From: Mycolicibacterium brisbanense
Lineage (GTDB): Bacteria; Actinomycetota; Actinomycetes; Mycobacteriales; Mycobacteriaceae
Reading direction: 5' to 3'
Length of the DNA: 64,000 nucleotides
NCBI RefSeq assembly: GCF_001570425.1
Contig: NZ_BCSX01000028.1
Span: 1-64,000 of the forward strand
A model generated the notes under the pieces. It did not search any database. It worked only from the letters and a program-made list of their open reading frames with translations, and was not told the DNA's origin. Shown in pieces: positions 1 through 8,413 of this stretch (within the stretch, counting starts at the first letter, position 1; every line of letters begins with the position of its first letter). Made by a program: the position numbers and the translations under genes.

Positions 1-195
1 CACACCCGGTCAAACAACTCCCGCCGCGTCGCCTTCGAATGCCGATAACCAGTTGGCACGACAACCTCCCAAATCACCGATGTTGTCGTAACCGTATGAA
101 TCTGCCCGCCGATTTTTCGCAGACGATTCACGTTCGCGGTGCGACTGGTCCTGATCCCCCGTTGAGTGGTGCGGCGGTTCACGTTGGCATGAGCC

Positions 196-1128
196 TCAGA
201 ACACCGACCAGCGGGCCAGTCGGGCGAATTCCTCGATGGCGGCGACGCCGCCGGCCGAGTTGCCTGCAGGGTCCAGGGGCGGGCTCCAGACGCAGATGAC
301 GCCGTGTCCGGGCATGACGGCCAACACACCACCACCGATGCCGCTCTTGGCGGGCAGGCCGATCCGGTAAGCGATGTCACCGGCCGCGCCGTACATGCCC
401 GAGGTCAACAGGACCGCATTCACGCGACGGGTGCTGCTTTCGTCGAGGACATCGGCGGCTTCGCTGCGGTCGGCGAGGAAGAGGGCGGCTCTGGCCAGGG
501 CTCGCACATCGGCCGTGATCGCGCACTGGGCGAAGTACTGGCGCAGAACCTCGTCGATGGGATTCTGCAGACGCCCATGCTCGGCGAGCACATGGGCGAT
601 CGCCGAGTTGCGGTGCCCCGTCAGATACTCGGACCGCGCTGTTCGCGCGTCGCTCTCGAAAACGGCGCTGTTGTCGGATGTTCGGAGCAGCTCGATGGTC
701 GCCGCGGTCGCATCGCCCGCGTGGCTGATGAGCCGGTCGGTGACGACGAGTGCACCGGAGTTGACGAAGGGGTTTGCGGGCTTGCCGTGGCTGCGCTCCA
801 ATTCGGCGACGGAGCCGTAGTCGGCATTGGTCGGCCCCCAGCCGATGTCCTGCCAGGCGCCGGGGTCAAATCTGAGCAATGCGCAGAGGGCGAACAACTT
901 TGACAGGCTCTGGATCGAGAACACCTCTGCACTGTCGCCCGTGTGCAGCAGCGTGCCGTCCACGCCTGCAACGGCCATCGCAAACTTGGTGGCGGGGACG
1001 TCGGCCAGGGCCGGAATCTGCGTGCTCACCAGTCCGTCGCGCGCTGCCTGCACGCCGCGCTCGACCGCGGCGTGCAGGTATTCGATGTTTGACGAGGTGC
1101 GAAGGGGTCGGTCTGTGCACGTGGCCAC
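196..1128 (-). CDS. glsA: Glutaminase (serine-dependent glutaminase family)
   Basis: Predicted cytosolic glutaminase that hydrolyses L-glutamine to L-glutamate and ammonia. The 310 residues match the usual size of bacterial GlsA. The serine/lysine catalytic motif is visible as S74-L-S-K77 inside SIQSLSKLF, followed by the NPFVNSGAL segment and a Gly-rich C-terminal part (KSGIGGGV) typical of the family. The GTG start at 1128 is supported by an AGGAGG ribosome site six bases upstream. It diverges from the permease at 1336. Lying beside glutamine-synthetase-like ligases and a PuuD-like hydrolase, it could supply glutamate for gamma-glutamylation; that role is inferred. Confidence 0.93.
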   Translation of the reverse strand: MATCTDRPLRTSSNIEYLHAAVERGVQAARDGLVSTQIPALADVPATKFAMAVAGVDGTLLHTGDSAEVFSIQSLSKLFALCALLRFDPGAWQDIGWGPTNADYGSVAELERSHGKPANPFVNSGALVVTDRLISHAGDATAATIELLRTSDNSAVFESDARTARSEYLTGHRNSAIAHVLAEHGRLQNPIDEVLRQYFAQCAITADVRALARAALFLADRSEAADVLDESSTRRVNAVLLTSGMYGAAGDIAYRIGLPAKSGIGGGVLAVMPGHGVICVWSPPLDPAGNSAGGVAAIEEFARLARWSVF

Positions 1129-1236
1129 AGCGGTCCTCCTGTCGCGCTTGCGAAGTCACGTCTGAGGTCAAAGCTCAGGGGATTAGGCCTTTATGGCCCG
1201 ATGGGTTAACAGCATGTCACGTTCGCGAGATTTGGT

Positions 1237-1255
1237 CTATAGGTCTTGTTTTTAG
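1237..1255 (+). promoter_or_regulatory. Recurrent 19-bp element, copy A (glutaminase/permease intergenic region)
   Basis: The sequence is CTATAGGTCTTGTTTTTAG. Close copies lie on the minus strand at 4478-4496 (16 of 19 identical) and 12791-12809 (15 of 19), each in a promoter region of the same catabolic cluster. Copy A and the 4478 copy share 16 identical bases when extended rightwards (GTTTTTAGTTCTTTTA, 1248-1263). The element reads toward the permease and away from the glutaminase. It is probably an operator for the cluster, perhaps bound by the local GntR protein. Confidence 0.55.
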
Positions 1256-1335
1256 TTCTTTTAGATCGTACGCTCTCGTCACCTGTAACGAACGTCACGT
1301 TGCACCGGGTAGGTATCAGAAAGGAAGGCTTCGCC

Positions 1336-2874
1336 ATGGCCGTTGAATCAGTACCCGAGGCGCCGCCGTCGGCCGGCTCAGACGGGAGCCGTGCAACCCT
1401 CAAGCGTGGAGCGATCGGCCTGGTCGGCGTGGTGTTCATGGTGGTGGCGTTCTCCGCGCCGATCACTGCGATGACCGGAAACCTGCCTGTCGCAGTGGGT
1501 TTCGGTAACGGTCTAGGCGCTCCCGGCGGGTTCGTCATCGCGACGGTGGTCCTCACCGTATTCAGTGTCGGGTTCATCGCGCTGGCCCGGCACATCACCG
1601 CCGCCGGCGCGTTCTACACATTCGTCTCGCGCGGGTGGTCGAAGATCCCGGGTCTGGCGGCCGGCGTGATGTCGATGTTCACCTACATGACGATGGAAGC
1701 CGGATTGATCGGTATCTTCTCGGCGTTCACCAATCAGGCATTCAGCCAGCAGCTCGGGATCAACCTGCCGTGGGAGGCCTACGCCGCGGTGTGTCTCGTG
1801 GTGATCGCGCTGCTGTCGCATTTCGACATCTCGGTCGCCGCCAAGGTGCTCGGCGTAGTGCTCGTATGCGAGATCGGCATGCTCAGCATCAGCGCCATCG
1901 CGTCGCTGATCCACCACCCGGACGGGATGAGTTTCACGTCGTTGAGCCCGGTGGCTGCGCTGTCCACCAACGGTGTTGCCGGTGGCGTCGTCGGGTTGGG
2001 CCTGCTGATGGCGTTCTGGTCCTGGGTCGGTTTCGAATCCACCGCGATCTACGGGGAGGAGTCCAAAGACCCCAAGAGAATCGTCCCGTTGGCCACCATG
2101 ATCGCGGTGATCGGCATCGGCGCGTTCTACACCTTCATCTCCTGGGGCGTCATCGTCGGCAATGGCCCTGACAAGGCTGTGGAACTGGCCTCGGGCTCCG
2201 ATCCGTTCCAGCTGCTGTACAGCCCGGCGCGGGAGTATCTCGGTGAGTGGGGCGTGACGGCCTTCGAATGGCTGGTGCTGGGCGGCTCGTTCGCGTGTGC
2301 GCTGGCCATCCACAACTCAGCGGCCCGCTATCTGTTTGCGTTCGGTCGCGACGGCCTGCTGTGGCGCCGTCTGGGCGGAGCGCATCATCGGCACGCCTCG
2401 CCGTGGGTGGCGTCCTTGACCCAGAGCGTGTTCGCGGCCGTGCTCCTGATCATCTGCGCGGTATCGGGCAGCGATCCCTACGCCGTGCTGTTCGTACTCG
2501 TTGCGATCCTGGCCACGCTGTGTCTGCTGATCGTGCAGACAATGTCATCGATCTCGACGATCGTCTACTTCCACGTCAAGAAGGAACATCCCGAGACCGC
2601 GCACTGGTGGCGCACACTGGTGGCGCCTGCGGTTGGCGGGCTTGGCATGGTGTACGTGATCTACCTGATGGCATCCAATATGACGGCTGCGGCCGGAAGT
2701 GCTTCGGGCACCTTGTTTTTCAAGTTGATCCCGTGGATCGTCGGCTTCCTGTTCCTCGGATCGATGGCCGTCGCCGCCGTGTGGCGGAAGACCAGCCCGC
2801 GCCGCTACGCCCGCATCGGCAGCACCGTGTTCGATGACCGACCCGACGAGTTGCTGGCGGCGGATCGGGCATGA
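1336..2874 (+). CDS. APC-superfamily amino acid/amine permease
   Basis: Integral membrane transporter of the amino acid-polyamine-organocation superfamily, about 512 residues with roughly twelve hydrophobic segments. The N-terminal stretch RGAIGLVGVVFMVVAFSAPI is typical of actinobacterial APC permeases. The ATG at 1336 is chosen over the upstream in-frame codon at 1246 because AAGGAAGG lies just before it and the extra residues are not family-like. The stop overlaps the next SDR start (ATGA). As first gene of the operon it probably imports the cluster's substrate, most likely an amine or amino acid; the specific compound cannot be read from sequence. Confidence 0.9.
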   Translation: MAVESVPEAPPSAGSDGSRATLKRGAIGLVGVVFMVVAFSAPITAMTGNLPVAVGFGNGLGAPGGFVIATVVLTVFSVGFIALARHITAAGAFYTFVSRGWSKIPGLAAGVMSMFTYMTMEAGLIGIFSAFTNQAFSQQLGINLPWEAYAAVCLVVIALLSHFDISVAAKVLGVVLVCEIGMLSISAIASLIHHPDGMSFTSLSPVAALSTNGVAGGVVGLGLLMAFWSWVGFESTAIYGEESKDPKRIVPLATMIAVIGIGAFYTFISWGVIVGNGPDKAVELASGSDPFQLLYSPAREYLGEWGVTAFEWLVLGGSFACALAIHNSAARYLFAFGRDGLLWRRLGGAHHRHASPWVASLTQSVFAAVLLIICAVSGSDPYAVLFVLVAILATLCLLIVQTMSSISTIVYFHVKKEHPETAHWWRTLVAPAVGGLGMVYVIYLMASNMTAAAGSASGTLFFKLIPWIVGFLFLGSMAVAAVWRKTSPRRYARIGSTVFDDRPDELLAADRA

Positions 2875-3629
2875 CCGACTGGTCGACGATGCGGGTACTG
2901 GTCACCGGCGGCAGCCGTGGCATCGGGCTTGGGATCGCCGAGGGATTCCTGCGCGCGGGGGCTGCGGTCGCGATCAGCGGCCGCAGCCCGGACGTGCTCG
3001 CAGCCGCCACGCAGCGGCTCGGTCCGCAGGTTCATGGCGTGCTGGCCGATGTCGCCGACCCGCAGGCCTGCGTCGCAATGGTTCAGCAGGCAGAGGATCG
3101 GTTGGGCGGCCTGGATGTGTTGTGCGCCAACGCCGGAATCTATCCTGAGCGCACACTGGACCAATTGGGTGCCGACGACGTTTCGGCCATCCTGGCTACC
3201 AACGTCGCCGGCACGATCTTCTCCGTGCAGGCCTGCCGGGCGGCGCTGAAGGTTTCGGGCCGCGGCCGCGTGGTGGTCACGTCGTCGATTACCGGACCGA
3301 TCACCGGTTTTCCGGGCCTCAGCCACTACGGCGCGAGCAAGGCCGCGCAGCTGGGATTCGTTCGCAGTGCCGCACTCGAAATGGCCGCCGACGCCATCAC
3401 CATCAATGCCGTGCTGCCCGGCAGTATTGCGACCGACGGGCTGGACGGACTCGGTGCGGACACCATAGCCCGCATGCAGGCGTGCATACCGCAGCGCCGA
3501 CTCGGGTCGCCCGCGGATATCGCCGCGGCAGCAATGTTTTTCGCCAGTGAAGAGGCAGCATTCGTAACCGGTCAGACCTTGGTGGTCGACGGCGGACAGA
3601 CGCTTCCCGAACTACCGGTGTCGCTGTAG
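2871..3629 (+). CDS. Short-chain dehydrogenase/reductase (SDR)
   Basis: Classical SDR of 252 residues that should oxidise an alcohol or reduce a ketone with NAD(P). Visible motifs are the cofactor loop TGGSRGIG near residue 13, CANAG, the catalytic serine in SSITGP, the YGASK active-site tyrosine and lysine, and a C-terminal DGGQ. It is translationally coupled to the permease by a 4-bp overlap and ends 17 bp from the convergent GntR gene. It is one of four SDRs in this cluster, so several successive alcohol/ketone steps are plausible. The substrate is unknown. Confidence 0.9.
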   Translation: MTDWSTMRVLVTGGSRGIGLGIAEGFLRAGAAVAISGRSPDVLAAATQRLGPQVHGVLADVADPQACVAMVQQAEDRLGGLDVLCANAGIYPERTLDQLGADDVSAILATNVAGTIFSVQACRAALKVSGRGRVVVTSSITGPITGFPGLSHYGASKAAQLGFVRSAALEMAADAITINAVLPGSIATDGLDGLGADTIARMQACIPQRRLGSPADIAAAAMFFASEEAAFVTGQTLVVDGGQTLPELPVSL

Positions 3630-3646
3630 CCCCCCTGTGCTCGAGC

Positions 3647-4387
3647 TCAGCGCTTGAGCCAGGACTCGATGGTGTGTCGGGTGTCGTTGATGTGGGCTTC
3701 CATCCGCTCGGCGGCCAATTCCGGTTCGCGATTCTCGATCGCTTCCAGGATGGATTCGTGAAAGTCGTTGGCATTGGGCTCGAGCCGGCCGAATATCGCG
3801 CCGACCGGTAGCCACATCCGCCGCCGGGCGTCAGCCACCGCGTCGAGCAGGCGCTCGTTCTGCGCGGCTTGCGCGATTCCCATGTGAAATGCGGTGTCGA
3901 GGGTCTGGAATTCGGTGGTGTGCTGGCCGGATTGATCGTTGAGCGCGGTGTCGAGAGCGGCGTCCATGCCGGTCAAGAGTTTGTGCAAGTCGGTCAGATC
4001 GGCGCTACGGCGACGTTCGGCGGCCAGTCGCGTCGCCCCGGTCTCGACGATGATTCGGTAGTCGAATGCGTCCCGGATGGCACGCTTGTTGGCCCGCAGC
4101 TCTCGGCGCATCTGCGCGGCGTCGTAGACCGGTGCCTGCACGGTGAACCCGCCGCCGCGCCCGCGTCGGACCGCGATGAGTCCTTCGCGCTCCAGCACTG
4201 CCACTGCGGCCCGCACCGTGGTGCGGGACACATCGAGCATCTCGGACAGTTCGCGTTCGGTCGGCATGCGGTCACCGGGGCGGAACTGGCCCAGTTCCAG
4301 GGCGCGTCGCATCTGATCGACGACCAATTCGTGCGCCGGAATCTGACGCACGGGACTCAGTGCGACTTTGCTCGACGGTGACACCAT
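3647..4387 (-). CDS. GntR-family (FadR-type) transcriptional regulator
   Basis: About 246 residues with an N-terminal winged helix (PTERELSEMLDVSRTTVRAAV, then LIAVRRGRGGGF) and an all-helical FCD-type ligand domain carrying the conserved ETGATRLAAERR and HMGIAQAAQN stretches. It probably represses the surrounding catabolic genes and responds to a small acid or amine-derived ligand. The start at 4387 is preferred; an in-frame ATG at 4423 would add 12 residues encoded across an inverted repeat. It diverges from the SDR at 4559 with recurrent element copy B between them, which suggests auto- and cluster regulation. Confidence 0.88.
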   Translation of the reverse strand: MVSPSSKVALSPVRQIPAHELVVDQMRRALELGQFRPGDRMPTERELSEMLDVSRTTVRAAVAVLEREGLIAVRRGRGGGFTVQAPVYDAAQMRRELRANKRAIRDAFDYRIIVETGATRLAAERRRSADLTDLHKLLTGMDAALDTALNDQSGQHTTEFQTLDTAFHMGIAQAAQNERLLDAVADARRRMWLPVGAIFGRLEPNANDFHESILEAIENREPELAAERMEAHINDTRHTIESWLKR

Positions 4388-4420
4388 GGTTACCCCTTTT
4401 CGCTTGCTCGAAGGGTAACC
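4388..4420 (-). promoter_or_regulatory. Inverted repeat abutting the GntR start codon and covering its RBS
   Basis: The arms GGTTACCCCTT (4388-4398) and AAGGGTAACC (4411-4420) are complementary apart from one extra C. In the GntR transcript the right arm contains the only Shine-Dalgarno-like stretch (AAGGGG) and ends directly at the ATG. The stem could hide the ribosome site or be a protein operator. If translation begins at 4423 instead, the repeat would be coding. Confidence 0.45.
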
Positions 4421-4477
4421 CATCTGGTTGCCAAATCAGGTAAGGCCTGGACCTTTGGGCCAAATGCGATAAAAGAA

Positions 4478-4496
4478 CTAAAAACTTGACCAATAG
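4478..4496 (-). promoter_or_regulatory. Recurrent 19-bp element, copy B (GntR/SDR intergenic region)
   Basis: The minus-strand sequence is CTATTGGTCAAGTTTTTAG. It overlaps a palindrome on the plus strand, GACC-AATA-GGTC (4488-4499), of the kind FadR-type repressors bind. It lies 62 bp before the SDR start at 4559 and about 90 bp before the GntR start. See copy A for the comparison. Confidence 0.55.
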
Positions 4497-4558
4497 GTCT
4501 TTATGCGTGAGACTCGATGGCAGTAGGTGATGGGCATCGCGAACGAAAGGATCAAGCG

Positions 4559-5290
4559 GTGGGAGACAAGGTCATCGTGACGGGAGGGGCCGGCGTCATC
4601 GGTCAGGCGATCTGTCGCCGCCTGCTCCAGAGCAGCTACGTCCCTGTGGTGGCTGATGTGAAGTCGGCTGTCGATGCACTCGATCTCGCCGAGGCCGGGA
4701 TGGTCGGCGCCCAAGCCGTGGCAATGGACGTCACCGATCCCGAGAGCATCGACTCGGCGCTGGCGTCGGTTGTTGCGGACGGTGAGACCGTGTACGGGTT
4801 GGTCAACTGCGCTGGGATCCTGCGGGATTCGTTCCTCGGCGAGCTTGACGAGGCCAAGCTGGAGGTGATGTTCCAGGTGAATATCGCCGGAATGGCGCGC
4901 GTCACCGACGCGGTTGCGCCGTTGTTGACCGTGGGCAGCGCGATCGTCAACATCGGGAGTCTGACGGGCCACTTCGGGCGGTTCCGCGGCGCATCGGTGT
5001 ACGGGGCAACCAAGGCGGGGATCGCCGCCTACACGCGGTATGTTGCCGAAGAACTCGCCGAGCGTGGTATCCGGGTCAACAATGTGGCGCCCGGGGTTAT
5101 CCGTGCACCGATGAGTCCGTCCATGGCGCGGGTATCCGGCGGCGAGGAAGTCAGCGCGAGTTACGCGATGCTCAAGCGCATCGGTGAGCCCGAAGAGGTG
5201 GCCGAGGCCGTCGAATTCTTGCTGTCGCCGCGTGCTTCCTTCATAACGGCGCAGACGCTGCTGGTCGACGGCGGGGTCGTCGCATGGTGA
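4559..5290 (+). CDS. Short-chain dehydrogenase/reductase (SDR)
   Basis: Classical NAD(P)-dependent SDR of 243 residues. Motifs seen are TGGAGVIG (cofactor loop, residue 8 on), NCAG, NIGSLTG with the catalytic serine, YGATK, and a final VDGG. The GTG at 4559 is chosen over ATG at 4517 because GAAAGGA lies eight bases before it and the dinucleotide fold starts immediately after. It is first in a long operon running to 12741 with overlapping genes. The substrate is unknown; context suggests an intermediate of amine catabolism. Confidence 0.88.
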   Translation: MGDKVIVTGGAGVIGQAICRRLLQSSYVPVVADVKSAVDALDLAEAGMVGAQAVAMDVTDPESIDSALASVVADGETVYGLVNCAGILRDSFLGELDEAKLEVMFQVNIAGMARVTDAVAPLLTVGSAIVNIGSLTGHFGRFRGASVYGATKAGIAAYTRYVAEELAERGIRVNNVAPGVIRAPMSPSMARVSGGEEVSASYAMLKRIGEPEEVAEAVEFLLSPRASFITAQTLLVDGGVVAW

Positions 5291-6558
5291 GTGCCGAGCA
5301 GCTCGAGACTGCGCTCGACGCGGTCGACGAGGCCAATGTCGCATCGTTTCGCCGGCTCGACGCAGCCGACCCATGGGTGGTCGACGTGCGACCGGCCCGC
5401 GAGGTGTTGCCCGGCTACCGCGACAACTTGGTGCTCACCTCCGGTGCTCCCATGACATGGGACGACTACACCGGTGGTCAGCGCGAGGCGCTGATCGGTG
5501 GCGCGCTGTTCGAAGGTTTGGCGCCAGACCGCGACGAGGCGATTGCTCGTTTCGCCTCCGGCGAGATCGAGGTGGGCGCCTGCCACGACTACGCCGCTGT
5601 CGGCTCATTGGCCGGCATCTACACCGCGTCCATGCCGGTGTTCGTCGTCGAGAACCGCGCCCACGGCAATCGCGGATACTGCAACTTCTACGAGGGCAAG
5701 GAGCACCGGCGGCTCAATTACGGCTGCTATGACGCCGGCGTTCATGAACGCCTGCTCCACGTCGACAACGTGCTGGCACCTGTGGTCGGGGAGGCGATCC
5801 GTCGCCGCGGCGGTATCGCACTCAAACCGTTGATCGCCAGGGCCCTGCGGATGGGTGACGAGGTGCACAGCCGTAACGCCGCTGCATCGATCCTGTTCAA
5901 CCGCGAAATTCTGCCCTCGATCTTGGACATGGTCGACGACCACGTGCCCGGGGTGCGCGAAACCATGATGCATCTGGCCGAGAACGACTACTTCTTCCTG
6001 AGGTTGTCCATGGCGGCCGCAAAGGCTTCGGCAGACGCGATGGTGGTTCCAGGCTCGACCCTTGTCTCCGCTATGGCGTTCTCCTGCCGTGGTTTTGCGA
6101 TCAGGTTGGCGGGTCTCGGCGATATGTGGTTCGAAGGGCCGCCGCCGATTCACGAGGGCAAGCTGTTCGCCGGGCATACCGAGGACGAGATCACGTGGAT
6201 GGGTGGCGAGTCGCCCATCACCGAAACCATCGGCCTGGGCGGGTTCGCGCAGTCATGTGCCTTGTCGCTGCAGGAGTATCAAGGTGGCTCGCCAGACGCG
6301 ATGATCGAGCGCAACCGACAGATGTACGCGATCACCCACGGCGAGAACAGCGCATACCGCATTCCGCTGTTCGGCTTCCGTGGGACACCGACGGGCATCG
6401 ACGCTCGCAAGGTCCTGGAAACCGGCGTACTGCCGGTGATGGATGTCGGGCTCGCCGGCCGCGACGGCGGCCAGATCGGCGCCGGCGTGATTCGTGCGCC
6501 ACGAGAGTGTTTCGCCGCTGCCATGGCAGAGCACGAGCGTCGGTACGGTTCGGCATGA
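5284..6558 (+). CDS. DUF1116 protein (YlbE/AllG-like)
   Basis: 424 residues resembling the DUF1116 family, including the C-terminal signature GGQIGAGVIRAP and the preceding ITHGENSAYRIP region. The E. coli member (YlbE, now AllG) is one subunit of oxamate carbamoyltransferase, which acts with FdrA (AllF) and YlbF (AllH). Neither partner nor a carbamate kinase is visible in this window. The gene overlaps the SDRs on both sides by 7 and 4 bp, so it is expressed with them. A carbamoyl- or acyl-transfer role is possible but not shown. Confidence 0.75.
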   Translation: MVSAEQLETALDAVDEANVASFRRLDAADPWVVDVRPAREVLPGYRDNLVLTSGAPMTWDDYTGGQREALIGGALFEGLAPDRDEAIARFASGEIEVGACHDYAAVGSLAGIYTASMPVFVVENRAHGNRGYCNFYEGKEHRRLNYGCYDAGVHERLLHVDNVLAPVVGEAIRRRGGIALKPLIARALRMGDEVHSRNAAASILFNREILPSILDMVDDHVPGVRETMMHLAENDYFFLRLSMAAAKASADAMVVPGSTLVSAMAFSCRGFAIRLAGLGDMWFEGPPPIHEGKLFAGHTEDEITWMGGESPITETIGLGGFAQSCALSLQEYQGGSPDAMIERNRQMYAITHGENSAYRIPLFGFRGTPTGIDARKVLETGVLPVMDVGLAGRDGGQIGAGVIRAPRECFAAAMAEHERRYGSA

Positions 6559-7352
6559 CGAGTGCGACCGCGGACGTGAGGAGCAATGAGGCTGCTGCTC
6601 GGATGTTTACGCTGACGTTCCGGGGCGGCGACGCCGTGGTGACCGGAGCTGCGTCGGGAATCGGGGCGGCGGTCTCCCGAGCCCTGATGGGCGCGGGGGT
6701 GCGTACGGTACGACTGGACGTGCGCACACCCGATCCGGAACCGGGATATCCGGATGAGCTGCAGATAGCCCTCGGCGCGGACGTGCGTGACGAGGCACTG
6801 GCGCAGCGGCTCGCTGCGGTAGGTGTGGAAGATGTCTCGTACCTGGTGAACTGCGCTGGCGTCATCGACAACACCGGTTTCGCGGGCGTGGACCGGCAGG
6901 CCTGGATGCGCTGCCTGGAGATCAATCTCATCGGCGCGTACAACCTCATCGATGCCCTCGGTCCGGCCCTGCGCCGTGCTCCCACGGCCGCCGTCGTCAA
7001 CATCACCTCCATCGAGGCCTACCGAGTCATCGCGCTGTCGGACCCTGACCCCACTCCGCAGTACGCGGCGTCGAAAGCGGGACTGCAGATGCTCACCCAG
7101 ACCGCAGCGCGGGCCATGGCCCCCGACGGCGTGCGCGTCAACAGCGTCTCACCAGGGTTCACTGCGACGCCGATGGCCGCCGCGCACGGTGACACATCCA
7201 TGCTCCCACCCGCGTTGGCTGCGCGAGTGCCTGGCGGACGCTTCGCCCAGCCCGAGGACATCGCGTCGGCAGTGCTGTTCCTGCTCAGCGATCAGGCCGC
7301 CTACATCACCGGCACCGACGTACGCGTCGACGGGGGGTTCGCGCTGACATGA
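6555..7352 (+). CDS. Short-chain dehydrogenase/reductase (SDR)
   Basis: 265-residue SDR with an N-terminal leader of about 28 residues before the cofactor loop TGAASGIG, then NCAG, the serine in NITSIEAYR, YAASK and a C-terminal VDGGF. The ATG at 6555 overlaps the DUF1116 stop (ATGA), which fixes the start; the longer reading frame back to 6126 runs through the previous gene in another frame. Its stop overlaps the next gene. The insertion between Ser and Tyr (IALSDPDPTPQ) is longer than in the neighbouring SDRs and may shape the pocket. Confidence 0.87.
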   Translation: MTSATADVRSNEAAARMFTLTFRGGDAVVTGAASGIGAAVSRALMGAGVRTVRLDVRTPDPEPGYPDELQIALGADVRDEALAQRLAAVGVEDVSYLVNCAGVIDNTGFAGVDRQAWMRCLEINLIGAYNLIDALGPALRRAPTAAVVNITSIEAYRVIALSDPDPTPQYAASKAGLQMLTQTAARAMAPDGVRVNSVSPGFTATPMAAAHGDTSMLPPALAARVPGGRFAQPEDIASAVLFLLSDQAAYITGTDVRVDGGFALT

Positions 7353-8413
7353 CCACCGACGAAGGCACCGTCGTCGCCTACGAGCCCTCGCTGGGGAGGT
7401 TGGCCCGCACCGGATCCTGGGAGCAGCTCGCCAAGGGCACGTATCGCGCAGCCACCGAGCAGTTGGCCGCCGGCAACGGCGCCGCGGCAGCACAACTCGT
7501 CGAAGTGGCAGTCTTGGAGGCCGATGAACTGCGCGACATCTACGAGCGCTGGCCGGCGGCCACGACCGAGTGGATTCTCGGTCACGGCGTGCCCGCCGAG
7601 AACGTCACGGCCGCGGTAGCTGCTCTGACGACGTTGATCGGCGAGCCCGCCATGGAAGGCATCGAAGCGCAGTGGCCGCAGTTCACCGCTGCCGTCGCCA
7701 CGGCCGCCACAACATGCCGTCGGGGGACGCCGGACGCAGCCGACGCGATCGAACACGCCCGTGTGGTGTGGCAAGGCATCCACGATCGCGCCGTCGACCG
7801 GGTCGCCGGTCTCGTCGACATCGCGACCCGTCTGGTCGGCGAGGACAGCCTGGGCGGGCTGTGGGATTTCCTGATGGACGACTGGTACGAGGTGCACGCC
7901 CGCCGATACGCGCTGACCAACCAGCCGTGGTCGGATTCAGCGCATCAGCTGATGGTCGCCATCGTCGACGGCTTCCACGCCCACCTCACCGGCACCGGCC
8001 GGACAGGTGACATCGAGATCATCGATGAACCCACGCGGATGGGATTCCGTTTCGCCCCATGCGGATCCGGTGGTCGGTCTCTCGACCCGCGCATCACCGA
8101 CGGTGCGCCCCGCTCCGGTGAACCGTTCGGATTCGCGGTCACCACCGAACCACACGACTGGGCCTGGAACACCGTCGGCATCTGCTCCTACTGCGTGCAC
8201 TGCTGCCAGCTCAACGAGGTCATGCCGATCGACCGGCTGGGGTACCCGACACGGGTGATCGACGCCCCGACGTGGGACCCGCACGCACCGGTTACCTCCT
8301 GCACCTGGTGGGTGTATCGCGACCCCGCCGACGTGCCCGATTACGTTTACCGGCGCGTCGGCCGTGATCCCGGGCGCCGGCCCGCCCGAAATGTAGGAGC
8401 AGGCCATGACTGA
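7349..8413 (+). CDS. Unrecognised Cys-rich protein in the catabolic operon
   Basis: 354 residues; I do not recognise the family. The first two thirds look alpha-helical, with a Trp-rich segment (LWDFLMDDWYEVHARRY). The last third contains FRFAPCGSGGR near residue 235, then a close cluster GICSYCVHCCQL and a further TSCTWWVY. Cys and His packed like this suggest a metal site or redox/nucleophilic cysteines. No signal peptide or membrane segment is seen. It overlaps the SDR before it and the GS-like gene after it, so it is probably an enzyme of the same pathway. Similarity to aminothiazoline-carboxylate hydrolase-like proteins crossed my mind but is unproven. Confidence 0.72.
   Translation: MTTDEGTVVAYEPSLGRLARTGSWEQLAKGTYRAATEQLAAGNGAAAAQLVEVAVLEADELRDIYERWPAATTEWILGHGVPAENVTAAVAALTTLIGEPAMEGIEAQWPQFTAAVATAATTCRRGTPDAADAIEHARVVWQGIHDRAVDRVAGLVDIATRLVGEDSLGGLWDFLMDDWYEVHARRYALTNQPWSDSAHQLMVAIVDGFHAHLTGTGRTGDIEIIDEPTRMGFRFAPCGSGGRSLDPRITDGAPRSGEPFGFAVTTEPHDWAWNTVGICSYCVHCCQLNEVMPIDRLGYPTRVIDAPTWDPHAPVTSCTWWVYRDPADVPDYVYRRVGRDPGRRPARNVGAGHD

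Noticed and set aside
1..195. A possible small gene at the left edge (open frame from 39).
   Set aside because: It runs into the antisense of the glutaminase, is Arg/Pro-rich, and has no ribosome site or recognisable motif.
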